Counted from the first letter of the stretch, positions 17,397 to 27,750 are shown. The stretch: DNA of 64,000 nucleotides from Variovorax sp. ZS18.2.2 (GCF_024701975.1 NZ_JANLNM010000002.1:310001-374000), one strand, 5' to 3'. The notes: generated from the sequence alone by a model not told the origin. Made by a program: numbers and translations.

Positions 17397-19031
17397 ATGG
17401 ACCCCAAAACTCCCCCCGAGCCCCTGCCGCCCATCGTGTCGCCGACACATCCACCGGCACGCAGGCGCCGGTGGCTGGGGTGGTTGCTGACCCTGGCGCT
17501 GCTCGTGGCCCTGGGAGGCGGGGCGTGGTACCTGATCCAGCGTTCGAAGGCGCCGGCTGCCGGACCCGGCGGCCCGGGTGGTCCAGGCGCCGGGCGGCAG
17601 GGCGGTGGCCCTGGTGGACGGGGCGGTGGTGGCGGCGCGGCCTCCAACACGGTCGGCGTCGCCACCGCGCGGCAGGCCGACATTCCGGTGCAGCTCGAGG
17701 CGCTGGGCACGGTCACCCCGCTGGCCAATGTCACGGTGCAGCCGCAGGTCTCGGGCGTGCTCACCGAGGTGCTCTTCAAGGAAGGGCAGATGGTCAAGAA
17801 GGGCGACGTGCTCGCCACCATCGATCCGGCGCCGTTCCAGAACGCGCTGGCGCAAGCTTCGGGCGCACGCCAGCGCGACGAGGCCCAGCTGGCCGCGGCG
17901 CGCGTCACGCTGCAGCGCTACCAGACGCTGCTCGGCCAGGACTCCATCGCCCGGCAGGACGTCGACACCCAGGCCGCGCTGGTCAAGCAGCTCGAAGGCA
18001 CGGTCGCCATCGACCGCGCCAATGAAGGCACCGCGAAGCTCAACCTCACCTGGAGCCGCATCACCGCGCCGGTGAGCGGGCGCATCGGCCTCCGGCCGGT
18101 GGATGCGGGCAACTACATCTCGACCGGCACCACGGGCGGCGTGGCGGTCATCACGCAGATCGCGCCCATCGACGTCGAGTTCTCCGTGCCACAAGACCGC
18201 GTGCCCGAAGTGCAGGAGCGTCTCGCGCAGGGCGCGCAGCTCGAGGCCACTGCCTTCGACCGCACCCGCACGCGCCAGCTCGCCAAGGGCATGTTCTCCA
18301 CGCTGGACAACCTGGTCGACACGCAGACCGGCACCGTCAAGTCGAAGGCGCGCTTCTCGAATGCCGACGGCGCGCTGTTCCCGAACCAGTTCGTCAACCT
18401 GCGGCTCCTGCTGCGCACCGTGAGCAGCGCGGTGGTGGTGCCGGTGACGGCGCTGCGCCACGGGCCCAACGGCGACTACGTGTATGTGGTGAACGAAGAC
18501 AACACCGTCTCGCAGCGCCCCGTGACGCGCGGCGAATCGAGTGTGGACAACGTGGCGGTCATGTCGGGTCTGAAGGCCGGCGAGCAGGTCGTGACCGAAG
18601 GCGGGGACCGCCTGAAGGACGGCGCGCGCGTGCAGACCCAGGCCGACCGGCCGGCCACGCCGGCTTCGGGTGCGGCATCGGGCGCCCATCGGCGCCGGCA
18701 GGGCGGCGGCAGCGGCGCGAGGGCGGGAGGCCAGGCGCCTGCTGCCGCAGCGACCGCGCCTGCCACGGCCGCAGCGCCTGCCGGTGCAGCCGCAACGCCA
18801 CCGGCCGCAGCAGCAACACCAGCGCCCGCAGCCGCAGCCGCAGCCGCAGCCAAGCTCCCCACCGCCGAGCAGCGCCAGCGCATGCTCGATTCGGTGAAGG
18901 ACAACCCCGAACAGCTCGAACGCCGCAAGCGTTTCCTCGAAGCGCTCGACAAGGGCGATCCGGCGGCGCTGGAGCGCTGGCAGCGGACGTCGGAGCGCGG
19001 TGACCGGGGTGACGGCCGGCAGGGCCAATGA
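17397..19031 (+). CDS. RND efflux periplasmic adaptor subunit, MdtA-like
   Basis: 544-residue membrane-fusion protein that links an RND pump to its outer-membrane channel. An N-terminal membrane anchor (about residues 24-44) follows a Pro-rich start. A Gly-rich linker leads to the lipoyl/hairpin/barrel core: NVTVQPQVSGVLTEVLFKEGQMVKKGDVLATID, then the coiled hairpin, then SRITAPVSGRIGLRPVDAGNYI. It is about 130 residues longer than E. coli MdtA: the C-terminus carries an Ala/Pro-rich segment (about residues 425-485) and a charged helical tail (LPTAEQRQRMLDSVKDNPEQ). The first permease gene starts 37 bases downstream with a GGAGG site at 19056-19060. Confidence 0.92.
   Translation: MDPKTPPEPLPPIVSPTHPPARRRRWLGWLLTLALLVALGGGAWYLIQRSKAPAAGPGGPGGPGAGRQGGGPGGRGGGGGAASNTVGVATARQADIPVQLEALGTVTPLANVTVQPQVSGVLTEVLFKEGQMVKKGDVLATIDPAPFQNALAQASGARQRDEAQLAAARVTLQRYQTLLGQDSIARQDVDTQAALVKQLEGTVAIDRANEGTAKLNLTWSRITAPVSGRIGLRPVDAGNYISTGTTGGVAVITQIAPIDVEFSVPQDRVPEVQERLAQGAQLEATAFDRTRTRQLAKGMFSTLDNLVDTQTGTVKSKARFSNADGALFPNQFVNLRLLLRTVSSAVVVPVTALRHGPNGDYVYVVNEDNTVSQRPVTRGESSVDNVAVMSGLKAGEQVVTEGGDRLKDGARVQTQADRPATPASGAASGAHRRRQGGGSGARAGGQAPAAAATAPATAAAPAGAAATPPAAAATPAPAAAAAAAAKLPTAEQRQRMLDSVKDNPEQLERRKRFLEALDKGDPAALERWQRTSERGDRGDGRQGQ
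18828..18851 (+). repeat. GCAGCC hexamer microsatellite in the adaptor gene
   Basis: Four exact tandem copies of GCAGCC encode part of the Ala-rich linker of the adaptor. The surrounding 110 bases are a looser Ala/Pro repeat. The unit length keeps the reading frame, so copy number could vary by slippage without breaking the gene. Confidence 0.8.
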
Positions 19032-19068
19032 GCCGCCGGGCCGCTCCCGAGGTGCGGAGGCCTTTTAA

Positions 19069-22000
19069 ATGAGTCCCTCACGCCCCTTCATCCTGCGACC
19101 GGTGGCGACCTCGCTGCTGATGGTCGCCATCGTGCTGGCCGGCATGGTTGGCTTCCGCTTCCTGCCGCTGTCGGCGCTGCCGCAGGTCGACTACCCGACC
19201 ATCCAGGTGCAGACGCTCTACCCCGGGGCCAGCCCCGAGGTGATGAGCAACACCGTCACCGCGCCGCTGGAGCGCCAGTTCGGCCAGATGTCGGGCCTGG
19301 ACCGCATGAGCTCGACCAGCGCGGCGGGCGTGTCCATCGTCACGCTGCAGTTCTCGCTCGGGCAGACGCTCGACGTGGCCGAGCAGGAAGTGCAGGCCGC
19401 CATCAACGCCGGCGGCTCGCTGCTGCCGGCCGACCTGCCCGCGCCGCCGGTGTATGCCAAGGTCAACCCGGCCGATGCGCCGGTGCTCACGCTGGCCATC
19501 ACCTCCGACACGCTGCCGCTCACCGAGGTGCAGAACCTCGTGAACACCCGGCTCGCGCAGAAGATCAGCCAGGTCTCGGGCGTGGGGCTGGTGTCGCTCA
19601 GCGGCGGGCAGCGTCCGGCTGTGCGCATCCAGGCCAACACGCAGGCGCTCGCGGCCAACGGCATCGGGCTCGACACGCTGCGCACCGCCATCAGCGCGGC
19701 CAATTCGAATGGCGCCAAGGGCAGCTTCGACGGCCCCAAGCGCGCCTACACCATCAATTCCAACGACCAGCTGCTCACGGTCGAGGACTACAAGAACCTC
19801 ATCGTCAGCTACAAGAACGGCGCGCCGATCCGCATGGTCGATGTGGCGCAGGTGGTCAACAGCGCAGAGAACACGCAGCTCGGCGCGTGGGCCGGCACCA
19901 AGACCGCCGAGGGTGGCGAAAGCGCCGAACCCAAGCTCACCCCCGCCATCATCCTGAACGTGCAGCGCCAGCCCGGCGCGAACGTGATCGCCACCGTCAA
20001 CGCCATCAAGGCGCAACTGCCCGAGCTGCAGGCGGGCTTTCCGGCGGGCCTGAAGATCGAGGTGCTGAGCGACCGCACCGCGGGCATCCGCGCCTCGGTG
20101 CAGCACGTCGAGATGGAACTGGTGCTGGCCGTGGTGCTGGTGGTGCTGGTGATCTTCGCGTTCCTGGGCAGCCTGCGCGCCACGGTCATCGCGAGCATCG
20201 CGGTGCCCATCTCGCTCATCGGCACGCTGGGCTTGATGTACCTCTTGGGCTACAGCCTCAACAACCTGAGCCTGATGGCGCTGACCATCGCCACCGGCTT
20301 CGTGGTGGACGACGCGATCGTGATGATCGAGAACATCGCCCGCTATATCGAGGAAGGCGAAAAGCCGCTGCAGGCCGCGTTCAAGGGCGCGACGCAGATC
20401 GGCTTCACCATCATCTCTCTCACGGTGTCGCTCATCGCGGTGCTGATTCCGCTGCTCTTCATGGGCGATGTGGTCGGGCGGCTGTTCCGCGAGTTCGCGG
20501 TGACGCTGGCGATCACGATCCTGATCTCTGCGGTCGTGTCGCTCACGCTGGTGCCGATGATGTCGGCGCGCTGGCTCAAGCACGAACCCAAGAAGGAGCC
20601 AGGCGGCACAGGCTTCGGCGCACGCGCGCAGCGTTTCTTCGACGGCGTGATGGTGCGCTACGACCGCTCGCTGCACTGGGTGATCGACCACCAGCCGCTC
20701 ACGTTGCTGGTCGCGCTGCTCACCATGGTGCTCACGGTGGTGCTGTACCTCACGATCCCCAAGGGCCTGTTTCCCACGCAGGACACCGGCCAGCTGCAGG
20801 GCCGCATCCAGGCGGCGCAGGACGTGTCCTTCGACCGCATGGCGCAGCTGCAGCAGCAGGCGGCGCGCGCGATCCTCGACGACCCGGACGTGGAGAACCT
20901 CAGCTCTTTCGTCGGCGTGGACGCCGCCAACAACACCATGCTGCACACGGGCAGCATGCTCATCAACCTGAAGGGCAGCCACGACAGCCAGCAGGAAGTG
21001 ATGGACCGGTTGCGCGAGCGCGTACGGCAGGTGGCCGGCGTCACGCTCTACCTGCAGCCCACGCAGGACCTGACCATCGACGCCGAGACCGGTCCGACCG
21101 AATACCGCGTGTCGCTCGAAGGCGTGAACAGCGCGCTCATCACCGAGTGGATGAAGAAGCTGGTGGCGAAGCTGCAGGAGTCGGACAAGGTGCGCAACGT
21201 GAGCAGCGATGCTGGCGCGCAGGGCCTGGCCGCGTTCGTCAACGTGAACCGCGACACCGCGGCGCGGCTGTCGATCACCGCGAGCACGGTGGACGATGCG
21301 CTCTACAGCGCGTTCGGGCAACGCATCGTGTCGACGATCTTCACCGAGACGAATCAGTACCGTGTGATTCTCGAAGCGCGGCCGGGCATGGTGAACACGC
21401 CGCAGACGCTGGGGCAGCTGAACCTGATCGCCGGCTCGGGGACTGCCACGCCGCTGGCTGCGATTGCCGATATCTCGGAGCAGCAGGCGCCCTTGCAGAT
21501 CACGCACGTGGCGCAGTACCCAGCGAGCACGCTGAACTTCGACACGGCGCCGGGTGTGTCGCTCGGGCAGTCGGTCGATGCGATTCGGGCGGCGGCCAAG
21601 GAGATCGGGATGCCGGGGAGCGTGACGATGACTTTCCTTGGGGCTTCGGGGGCGTACGAGCGGTCGCTGTCGAATCAGCTGTGGCTGATTCTGGCGGCTG
21701 TTGTCTGCGTGTACATCGTGCTGGGGGTGTTGTACGAGAGCTATGTGCATCCGCTGACGATTCTGTCGACGCTGCCTTCGGCTGGGGTTGGGGCGCTGCT
21801 TGCCCTGATGCTGACTGGCAATGATCTGGGGGTGATCGGGATCATCGGGATCATCTTGCTGATCGGCATCGTCAAGAAGAACGCGATCATGATGATCGAC
21901 TTTGCGATCGATGCGGAGAGGACGGAAGGGAAGTCGGCTCGGGAGGCGATTCACCAGGCTGCACTGTTGCGGTTCAGGCCGATTCTGATGACGACACTTG

Positions 22001-22203
22001 CGGCTCTTTTTGCTGCCGTGCCGTTGATGCTGAGCTTTGGTGAAGGGGCCGAGTTGCGGCGGCCGCTTGGGCTTGCGATCTTTGGCGGGTTGATCGTTAG
22101 TCAGCTGCTGACCTTGTTCACTACGCCTGTTATCTATCTGGCGTTTGATCGGCTTGGTGGGGGGAGTACTCGGCAGGATGCTGTTGAGGAGGAAGCGGTT
22201 TGA
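19069..22203 (+). CDS. RND multidrug efflux permease, MdtB-like (first of two)
   Basis: 1044-residue proton-driven pump protein with 12 membrane helices and two large periplasmic loops. The N-terminus [22 protein letters not shown] is typical of the MdtB/MdtC group. The proton-relay pair is in [13 protein letters not shown] of helix 4, and the second-half match is [19 protein letters not shown]. The usual partner is a second permease of the same group, found downstream after a 754-base spacer. From about 21,300 to the stop the wobble bases become strongly G/T-rich compared with the first two kilobases, although the protein stays conserved. The start is fixed by a GGAGG 8 bases upstream. Confidence 0.94.
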   Translation: MSPSRPFILRPVATSLLMVAIVLAGMVGFRFLPLSALPQVDYPTIQVQTLYPGASPEVMSNTVTAPLERQFGQMSGLDRMSSTSAAGVSIVTLQFSLGQTLDVAEQEVQAAINAGGSLLPADLPAPPVYAKVNPADAPVLTLAITSDTLPLTEVQNLVNTRLAQKISQVSGVGLVSLSGGQRPAVRIQANTQALAANGIGLDTLRTAISAANSNGAKGSFDGPKRAYTINSNDQLLTVEDYKNLIVSYKNGAPIRMVDVAQVVNSAENTQLGAWAGTKTAEGGESAEPKLTPAIILNVQRQPGANVIATVNAIKAQLPELQAGFPAGLKIEVLSDRTAGIRASVQHVEMELVLAVVLVVLVIFAFLGSLRATVIASIAVPISLIGTLGLMYLLGYSLNNLSLMALTIATGFVVDDAIVMIENIARYIEEGEKPLQAAFKGATQIGFTIISLTVSLIAVLIPLLFMGDVVGRLFREFAVTLAITILISAVVSLTLVPMMSARWLKHEPKKEPGGTGFGARAQRFFDGVMVRYDRSLHWVIDHQPLTLLVALLTMVLTVVLYLTIPKGLFPTQDTGQLQGRIQAAQDVSFDRMAQLQQQAARAILDDPDVENLSSFVGVDAANNTMLHTGSMLINLKGSHDSQQEVMDRLRERVRQVAGVTLYLQPTQDLTIDAETGPTEYRVSLEGVNSALITEWMKKLVAKLQESDKVRNVSSDAGAQGLAAFVNVNRDTAARLSITASTVDDALYSAFGQRIVSTIFTETNQYRVILEARPGMVNTPQTLGQLNLIAGSGTATPLAAIADISEQQAPLQITHVAQYPASTLNFDTAPGVSLGQSVDAIRAAAKEIGMPGSVTMTFLGASGAYERSLSNQLWLILAAVVCVYIVLGVLYESYVHPLTILSTLPSAGVGALLALMLTGNDLGVIGIIGIILLIGIVKKNAIMMIDFAIDAERTEGKSAREAIHQAALLRFRPILMTTLAALFAAVPLMLSFGEGAELRRPLGLAIFGGLIVSQLLTLFTTPVIYLAFDRLGGGSTRQDAVEEEAV

Positions 22204-22236
22204 TCCGTTTTGCTTCCTGTTCTTCGTTTTTTTCCC

Positions 22237-22934
22237 GAGGCCGGGTCTCGCCCCGGCAGGCGACCTACTTTTCTTTGCTTCGCCAAAGAAAGGTAGGCAA
22301 AAGAAAGGCGACCCTACTGTCTGCGACCCTTCGCTGCGCTACGGGCAACCTGCGGTGCTCGCGTTTCGCGGGGTCTCGCAGAACTCGCTTCGCTCAAACA
22401 GCTGCGAGCCCTGATCCGCGAAACGCTGCGCTCCTCGGCGCAGCCAGAAGGGATGGGACGTCTTCGGGCCATCGCTGCGCTCGGCCATTGGTTTCGTTCG
22501 GGCCTTTGCTTCGCTCGGCGGCAGCCGGACTTGCTCCCTCTCCCCTTGGGGAGAGGGCGGGGGTGAGGGCATCGGCGTTCATGCGGGCGAGGCGGTGTTT
22601 CGGTGACGCCGACCCTCACCCCAACCCTCTCCCCAAGGGGAGAGGAAGCCCGAGCCGAGCGAAGCAAAGGCCCGATTGCAAGCCGAGCGAAGCGATGGCT
22701 CGTGTTGTCTCCACCCCCCTCTGGCTGCGCCGAGGAGCGGAGCGTTTCGCGGATCAGGGCTCGCCCTTGTTTGAGCGAAGCGAGTTTGGGCGAGACCCCG
22801 CGAAACGTGAGCACCGCAGGTTGCCCCGTAGCGAAGCGCAGGGGTCGCAGACAGTGGGGTCGCCTTTTCTTTGCTTACGTTCTTTTGGCGAAGCAAAAGA
22901 AAGTAAGTCGCCCGCCGGGGCGAGACCCGGCCTC
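22237..22934. repeat. About 700-bp imperfect inverted repeat filling the spacer between the permease genes
   Basis: The 754 bases between the two permease genes hold no credible gene. Almost all of it is one long inverted repeat with its centre near 22,585. The outer ends are gaggccgggtctcg (22237-22250) and cgagacccggcctc (22921-22934). Arms of about 345 bases match in order with small indels: for example, 22411-22452 is nearly the reverse complement of 22716-22757. Near the centre are two further self-complementary words, ctctccccttggggagag and ctctccccaaggggagag. Short words such as cgcttcgctc recur. It would form a very large RNA hairpin if transcribed. Similar intergenic repeats occur in related genomes, so this may be a paired copy of a dispersed element. 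Confidence 0.88.
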
Positions 22935-22957
22935 CGCCCCCAGCAGGGGAAGCAGCG

Positions 22958-25900
22958 ATGAACCTGTCGCTCCCCTTCGTCAGAAGACCCATCGGAACAG
23001 TCCTGCTGACCATCGGCATCGCTCTGGCCGGCATCGCAGCCTTCTTCGTGCTGCCCGTATCGCCACTGCCGCAGGTCGACTACCCAGTCATCTCAGTAAG
23101 AGCCTCGATCCCCGGAGCAAGCCCCGAAACGATGGCAACAAGCGTGGCGACGCCTTTAGAGCGCCACCTCGGAACGATCGCAGGCGTCAACGAAATGACG
23201 TCCACAAGCTCCGTAGGCTCGTCCCGCGTAACCCTCCAATTCGACCTGAGCCGCAACATCGACGGCGCCGCAAGAGAAGTGCAGGCCGCCATCAACGCAA
23301 GCCGCGTCGATCTGCCAGCGACCCTCAGAAGCAACCCAACCTACCGCAAGGCCAACCCCGCAGCCTCGCCAGTCATCATCCTGGCCCTCACCTCGAAGAC
23401 GAAAACACCAGGCCAGATATACGACGCCGTCTCCAACATCGTGAGCCAACGCCTCTCGCAAGTAGACGGCGTAGGCGACGTAGAAATCGGCGGCGGCTCG
23501 CTCCCAGCCGTCCGCATCGAACTGCTCCCGTTCGCGCTCAACCGCTACGGCATCAGCACCGAGGACGTGCGCGCCGCCATCCAGGCCTCCAACGCCAACC
23601 GCCCCAAGGGCATGGTCCAGGGCGATGGCCGCAAGCTCCAGATCTACACGCAGACGCCGGCCCTGCGCGCCAGCGATTACGCCTCGATGGTCGTGGCCTG
23701 GCGCAACGGCGCGGCAGTGCGGCTGCAGGACGTGGCCGAGGTGATCGATGGCGTGGAAGACACGCGCACGCTCGGCCTCTTCAACGGCGAGCCGGCGATC
23801 ATCATCCTCATCACGCGGCAGCCCTCGGCCAACATCATCGAGACCGTGGACAGCGTGCGCGCCTTGCTGCCCGAGTTGCAGGCGCAGTTGCCGCCCGACG
23901 TGACGCTGCAGGTCGCCTCGGACAGCACCAACTCCATCCGCAGTTCGCTGCACGAGGTCGAGGTGACGCTGGTCATCTCGGTGCTGCTGGTGGTGCTGGT
24001 GGTGAGCCTGTTCCTTCGCAGCGTGCGCGCGACCATCGTGCCGGCCGTGGCCACGATCGCCGCGCTCTTGGGCACCTTCGGGGTGATGTACCTGTTGGGC
24101 TTCAGCCTCAACAACCTGAGCCTGATGGCGCTCACGGTGGCGACCGGCTTCGTGGTGGACGACGCCATCGTGGTGCTGGAGAACACGAGCCGGCACATCG
24201 AGTCGGGCATGTCGCGCATGAAGGCGGCGCTGCTCGGGGCCAAGGAGGTGGGCTTCACCGTGCTGTCGATCAGCGTGTCGCTGGTGGCGGTGTTCATTCC
24301 GCTGCTCTTCATGGGCGGGCAGGTGGGGCGGCTCTTTCGCGAGTTCGCGATCACGCTGTCGGCGGCGGTGATGATCTCGCTGGTCATCTCGCTCACCACC
24401 ACGCCGATGATGTGCGCGTGGCTGCTCAAGCGCGGCGGCGAGCATGACAAGAACAAGCCGCAAGGGCGCCTGGGGCGCATGGCCGCGCGCAGCTACGACT
24501 GGGTGCTCAAGCGCTACGAATACAGCCTCGACTGGGCGCTCGACAGCAAGGCGCTGGTCATGCTCATCCTGGTGGCGGTGGTGGGGCTCAACGTCTATCT
24601 CTTCAGTGCCGTGCCCAAGGGCTTCTTCCCGCAGCAGGACAGCGGCCAGCTCAACGGGGGCCTCCGCGCGGACCAGAGCATTTCCTCGCAGGCGCTGGCC
24701 GACAAGCTGCGGCAGGTGATCGACATCATCCGCAAGGACCCGGCGGTCGACACGGTGATCGGTTTCACCGGCGGCTCGCGCGCGGGCGGCGGCTTCATGT
24801 TCGTCAACCTGAAGCCGGCCAACCAGCGCACCGAGAGCGGCCTGGCCGTCATCGCGCGCCTGCGGCCCCAGCTCAACGAGGTGACGGGCCTGCGCGTATT
24901 TCTCGGCACGGTGCAGGACGTGCGCTCGGGCGGGCGTTCGAGCAACTCGACCTACCAGTACACGCTCAAGAGCGACAACCTGACCGATCTGCGCACCTGG
25001 GCCACGAAGCTCTCCGACGAACTGAAGCTGCAGCCGCTGCTCACTGACGTCGATACCGACCAGGACCAGAACGGCGTGGAGACGGTGGCCAAGGTCGACC
25101 CCGACAGCGCGCGCCGGCTGGGCCTGACGTCCACCGCCATCGACAACGCGCTCTACAACGCCTTCGGCCAGCGGCAGGTGGCGACCATCTACACCGAGCT
25201 CAACCAGTACCACGTGGTGATGGAATGGGCGCCGCGCTACACGCGCAGCCCCAATTCGCTGAGCGACGTGTACGTGCCGGCCACCCGCACCTCGGTGATC
25301 GGTGGGCAGACGGTGACCACGCAGGTCGCGGCGACAGCCACCACCACCTCGACCACCGGCGGGGCCGCATCGACCGCGACCGCCGCGAGCACCACCGTGC
25401 CGGTCTCGGCCAACGCGGGCCTGCGCGGCGCATCGACCGGCAATGTGCTGAGCAACACGCCCACCACGCTGGTGCCGCTGTCGGCAGTGGCGAAGTTCGA
25501 AGAGCAATCGGTCGCCACCTCGGTGAGCCACGACGACGGCGAACTCGCGACCACGATCTCGTTCAACCTCGCCGAGGGCGCGAACCTGGGCGATGCGCGC
25601 GAGGCCATCGCCAAGGCCGAGGCCAACATCGCGATGCCCACCAACGTGCGCGGCGCGTTCGCCGGCACCGCGGCCAGCGCGCAGCAGTCGCAAGGCCAGC
25701 AGTTCATGCTGATCCTGGCCGCGCTGGTCGTGATCTACATCGTGCTGGGCATCCTGTATGAAAGCCTGGTGCACCCGATCACCGTGCTGTCGACGCTGCC
25801 TTCGGCCGGCGTGGGCGCGGTGCTGGCACTGCTGATGTTCCGCATGGAGTTTTCGATCATTGCGCTGATCGGCGTGTTCCTTTTGATCGGCATCGTGAAG

Positions 25901-26230
25901 AAGAACGCCATCCTGATCATCGACTTCGCGCTGGAGGCCGAGCGCTCGCGCGGGCTCACGCCGCTGGAGGCGGTGCGCGAGGCCTGCCTGCTGCGCTTCC
26001 GGCCCATCCTGATGACGACGATGGCGGCCGCGCTGGGCGCGCTGCCGCTGGCCATCGGTTTCGGCGAGGGCGCGGAGTTGCGCCGGCCGCTGGGCGTGGC
26101 CATCATCGGCGGGCTGATCGCGAGCCAGTTGCTCACCTTGCTGACAACGCCGGTGGTCTATCTCCTGCTCGACAAGCTGCGCCGCCGTGGCAAGAACGAA
26201 CACGAACTCAGCCGGATCACGCCCGCTTGA
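22958..26230 (+). CDS. RND multidrug efflux permease, MdtC-like (second of two)
   Basis: 1090-residue pump subunit of the same group as the preceding permease; the pair probably forms a hetero-oligomer as MdtB/MdtC do. The start MNLSLPFVRRPIGTVLLTIG, the helix-4 relay [13 protein letters not shown] and [19 protein letters not shown] are all present. It is about 50 residues longer than its relatives because of a Thr/Ala/Ser-rich insertion at about residues 774-837, in a periplasmic loop just before LVPLSAVAKFEEQ. The first 600 bases use unusually many C- and A-ending codons. A GGGGA site lies about 7 bases before the ATG. The outer-membrane gene follows after 14 bases. Confidence 0.94.
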   Translation: MNLSLPFVRRPIGTVLLTIGIALAGIAAFFVLPVSPLPQVDYPVISVRASIPGASPETMATSVATPLERHLGTIAGVNEMTSTSSVGSSRVTLQFDLSRNIDGAAREVQAAINASRVDLPATLRSNPTYRKANPAASPVIILALTSKTKTPGQIYDAVSNIVSQRLSQVDGVGDVEIGGGSLPAVRIELLPFALNRYGISTEDVRAAIQASNANRPKGMVQGDGRKLQIYTQTPALRASDYASMVVAWRNGAAVRLQDVAEVIDGVEDTRTLGLFNGEPAIIILITRQPSANIIETVDSVRALLPELQAQLPPDVTLQVASDSTNSIRSSLHEVEVTLVISVLLVVLVVSLFLRSVRATIVPAVATIAALLGTFGVMYLLGFSLNNLSLMALTVATGFVVDDAIVVLENTSRHIESGMSRMKAALLGAKEVGFTVLSISVSLVAVFIPLLFMGGQVGRLFREFAITLSAAVMISLVISLTTTPMMCAWLLKRGGEHDKNKPQGRLGRMAARSYDWVLKRYEYSLDWALDSKALVMLILVAVVGLNVYLFSAVPKGFFPQQDSGQLNGGLRADQSISSQALADKLRQVIDIIRKDPAVDTVIGFTGGSRAGGGFMFVNLKPANQRTESGLAVIARLRPQLNEVTGLRVFLGTVQDVRSGGRSSNSTYQYTLKSDNLTDLRTWATKLSDELKLQPLLTDVDTDQDQNGVETVAKVDPDSARRLGLTSTAIDNALYNAFGQRQVATIYTELNQYHVVMEWAPRYTRSPNSLSDVYVPATRTSVIGGQTVTTQVAATATTTSTTGGAASTATAASTTVPVSANAGLRGASTGNVLSNTPTTLVPLSAVAKFEEQSVATSVSHDDGELATTISFNLAEGANLGDAREAIAKAEANIAMPTNVRGAFAGTAASAQQSQGQQFMLILAALVVIYIVLGILYESLVHPITVLSTLPSAGVGAVLALLMFRMEFSIIALIGVFLLIGIVKKNAILIIDFALEAERSRGLTPLEAVREACLLRFRPILMTTMAAALGALPLAIGFGEGAELRRPLGVAIIGGLIASQLLTLLTTPVVYLLLDKLRRRGKNEHELSRITPA

Positions 26231-26244
26231 GAGAGAACAACACC

Positions 26245-27750
26245 ATGAACGCACTGCTTTCTCCCCTCAGATCGAACCGCTTCGCGCTCACGTCGCTCGC
26301 GCTTGCTGCGCTGCTCACGGGTTGCGCGGTCGGGCCGGCTTACCAGGTGCCGACCTCCGCCGCGTCCGCTGGCTGGAAGGAGCAGCAGACCGCCGAAGGC
26401 TGGCTGCCCGCCGCGCCGGCCGATGCGCTGGACCGCGGCGAATGGTGGAAGCTCTTCGCCGACCCGACGCTCGACGAATTGGCTGGCCGGGTGCAGGTGT
26501 CGAACCAGAACATCGCCGCCGCCGTGGCCAACTACACGCAGGCCCAGGCCCTGGTGCGCGGCGAGCGCGCGGCGCTGTTCCCCTCGGTGTCGTTCAGCGG
26601 CAGCGGGCGGCGCAGCGGCAATGTGAACAGCAACAGCGACACAGCGAGCCCATCGAACAGTTTCTCCGCCTCGCTGAACGCGAGCTGGACGCCCGACGTC
26701 TGGGGGCGCCTGCGCGAAGCGGTGAGCAGCGCGCAGGCCAATGCGCAGGCGAGCGAGGCCGACCTCGCGGCGGCGCGGCTCTCGGCTATCGGTGACCTTG
26801 CGACCAACTACTTCTCGCTGCGCGAAGCCGATGCCGAGATCGTGCTGCTCGACGAAACCATCGCGGGCTACCAGCGCGCCTTCGAGATCACGAGCAACCG
26901 CTATGCGGCAGGCATCGCCGCGCAGACCGACGTGCTGCAGGCACAGACGCAGCTCGTCAACGCCAAGGCCGACCGCGTGGGCCTCACGCGCACGCGCGCC
27001 ACGCTCGAACATGCCATCGCGATGCTGGTGGGCGTGGCGCCCGCCGACTTCACCCTGCCGGCCGCGAAATGGACACCCACGGTGCCCGGCGTGCCGACCG
27101 GCGTGCCCTCGACGCTGCTGCAGCGCCGCCCCGACATCGCGGCGGCGGAGCGCTCGGTCGCATCTGCCAACGCGCAGATCGGCATTGCGCGCGCCGCGTA
27201 CTTCCCGGACATCCCGCTGACCGCATCGGTCGGCAGCAGCAACGCGAGCCGCGTGAAGGACCTGTTCAGCTCGGCCAACACGCTGTGGTCGCTCGGCTTC
27301 TCGGTGGCGCAGGTGGTGTTCGATGCGGGCGCGATCGGCGCGAGCGTCGATGCCGCCAAGGCCGGCCATGAATCTGCTGTGGCGCGCTACCGCCAGACGG
27401 TGCTCACCGCGTTCCAGGCGGTGGAAGACCAGCTGACGACGGGCGCTACGCTCGCGCAGCAGGAGGGCTTCCGCCGCGAAGCCACGCTCGCGGCCGACAA
27501 GACCGAGCAGCAGTTGCTCAACCGCTATCGCGCGGCGCAGGTGAGCTACACCGACGTGGTGACGGCGCAAGCGGCCGCACTGAACGCGCGGCGTGCGCTG
27601 GTGCAGTTGCAGGTCAATCGCCAGGCTTCGGCGATCGCGCTCATCCAGGCGATGGGCGGTGGCTGGCAGGCCGACTGGATGAGCAACAACCCGGACGGCA
27701 CCGCGGCCACGGCGCAGCAACAACAACCTACCGTCCCTCGCGCGCAATAA
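26245..27750 (+). CDS. Outer-membrane efflux lipoprotein, NodT/OprM family
   Basis: 501-residue TolC-like channel subunit. The N-terminus has a lipoprotein signal peptide ending in LLTGCAVGP, so Cys24 or a near neighbour is lipidated. Two repeated outer-membrane-efflux halves follow, with the characteristic GEWWKLFADPTLDEL, ASWTPDVWGRLREAV and NRYAAGIAAQTDVLQAQTQL. The C-terminus is a Gln-rich tail. The start at 26245 (MNALLSPLRSNR) is chosen over the in-frame 26227 codon because the latter lies before the GAGAG ribosome site and overlaps the permease stop region. Together with the adaptor and two permeases it completes a tripartite pump encoded in one locus. Confidence 0.92.
   Translation: MNALLSPLRSNRFALTSLALAALLTGCAVGPAYQVPTSAASAGWKEQQTAEGWLPAAPADALDRGEWWKLFADPTLDELAGRVQVSNQNIAAAVANYTQAQALVRGERAALFPSVSFSGSGRRSGNVNSNSDTASPSNSFSASLNASWTPDVWGRLREAVSSAQANAQASEADLAAARLSAIGDLATNYFSLREADAEIVLLDETIAGYQRAFEITSNRYAAGIAAQTDVLQAQTQLVNAKADRVGLTRTRATLEHAIAMLVGVAPADFTLPAAKWTPTVPGVPTGVPSTLLQRRPDIAAAERSVASANAQIGIARAAYFPDIPLTASVGSSNASRVKDLFSSANTLWSLGFSVAQVVFDAGAIGASVDAAKAGHESAVARYRQTVLTAFQAVEDQLTTGATLAQQEGFRREATLAADKTEQQLLNRYRAAQVSYTDVVTAQAAALNARRALVQLQVNRQASAIALIQAMGGGWQADWMSNNPDGTAATAQQQQPTVPRAQ

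Noticed and set aside
19078..21954. Minus-strand open frame of over 950 codons opposite the first permease
   Set aside because: Same antisense artefact; no recognisable domain and abnormal amino-acid composition.
22200..23034. Open frames on both strands across the inverted repeat, with Arg/Ser-rich products
   Set aside because: They are translations of the repeat arms: no domain, no ribosome site, mirrored peptides on both strands. Frames of this kind are often mis-annotated as small proteins.
23156..26254. Minus-strand open frame of over 1000 codons opposite the second permease
   Set aside because: Arg/His/Gln-rich product typical of the antisense of a high-GC gene. The plus-strand product is an unmistakable RND permease.
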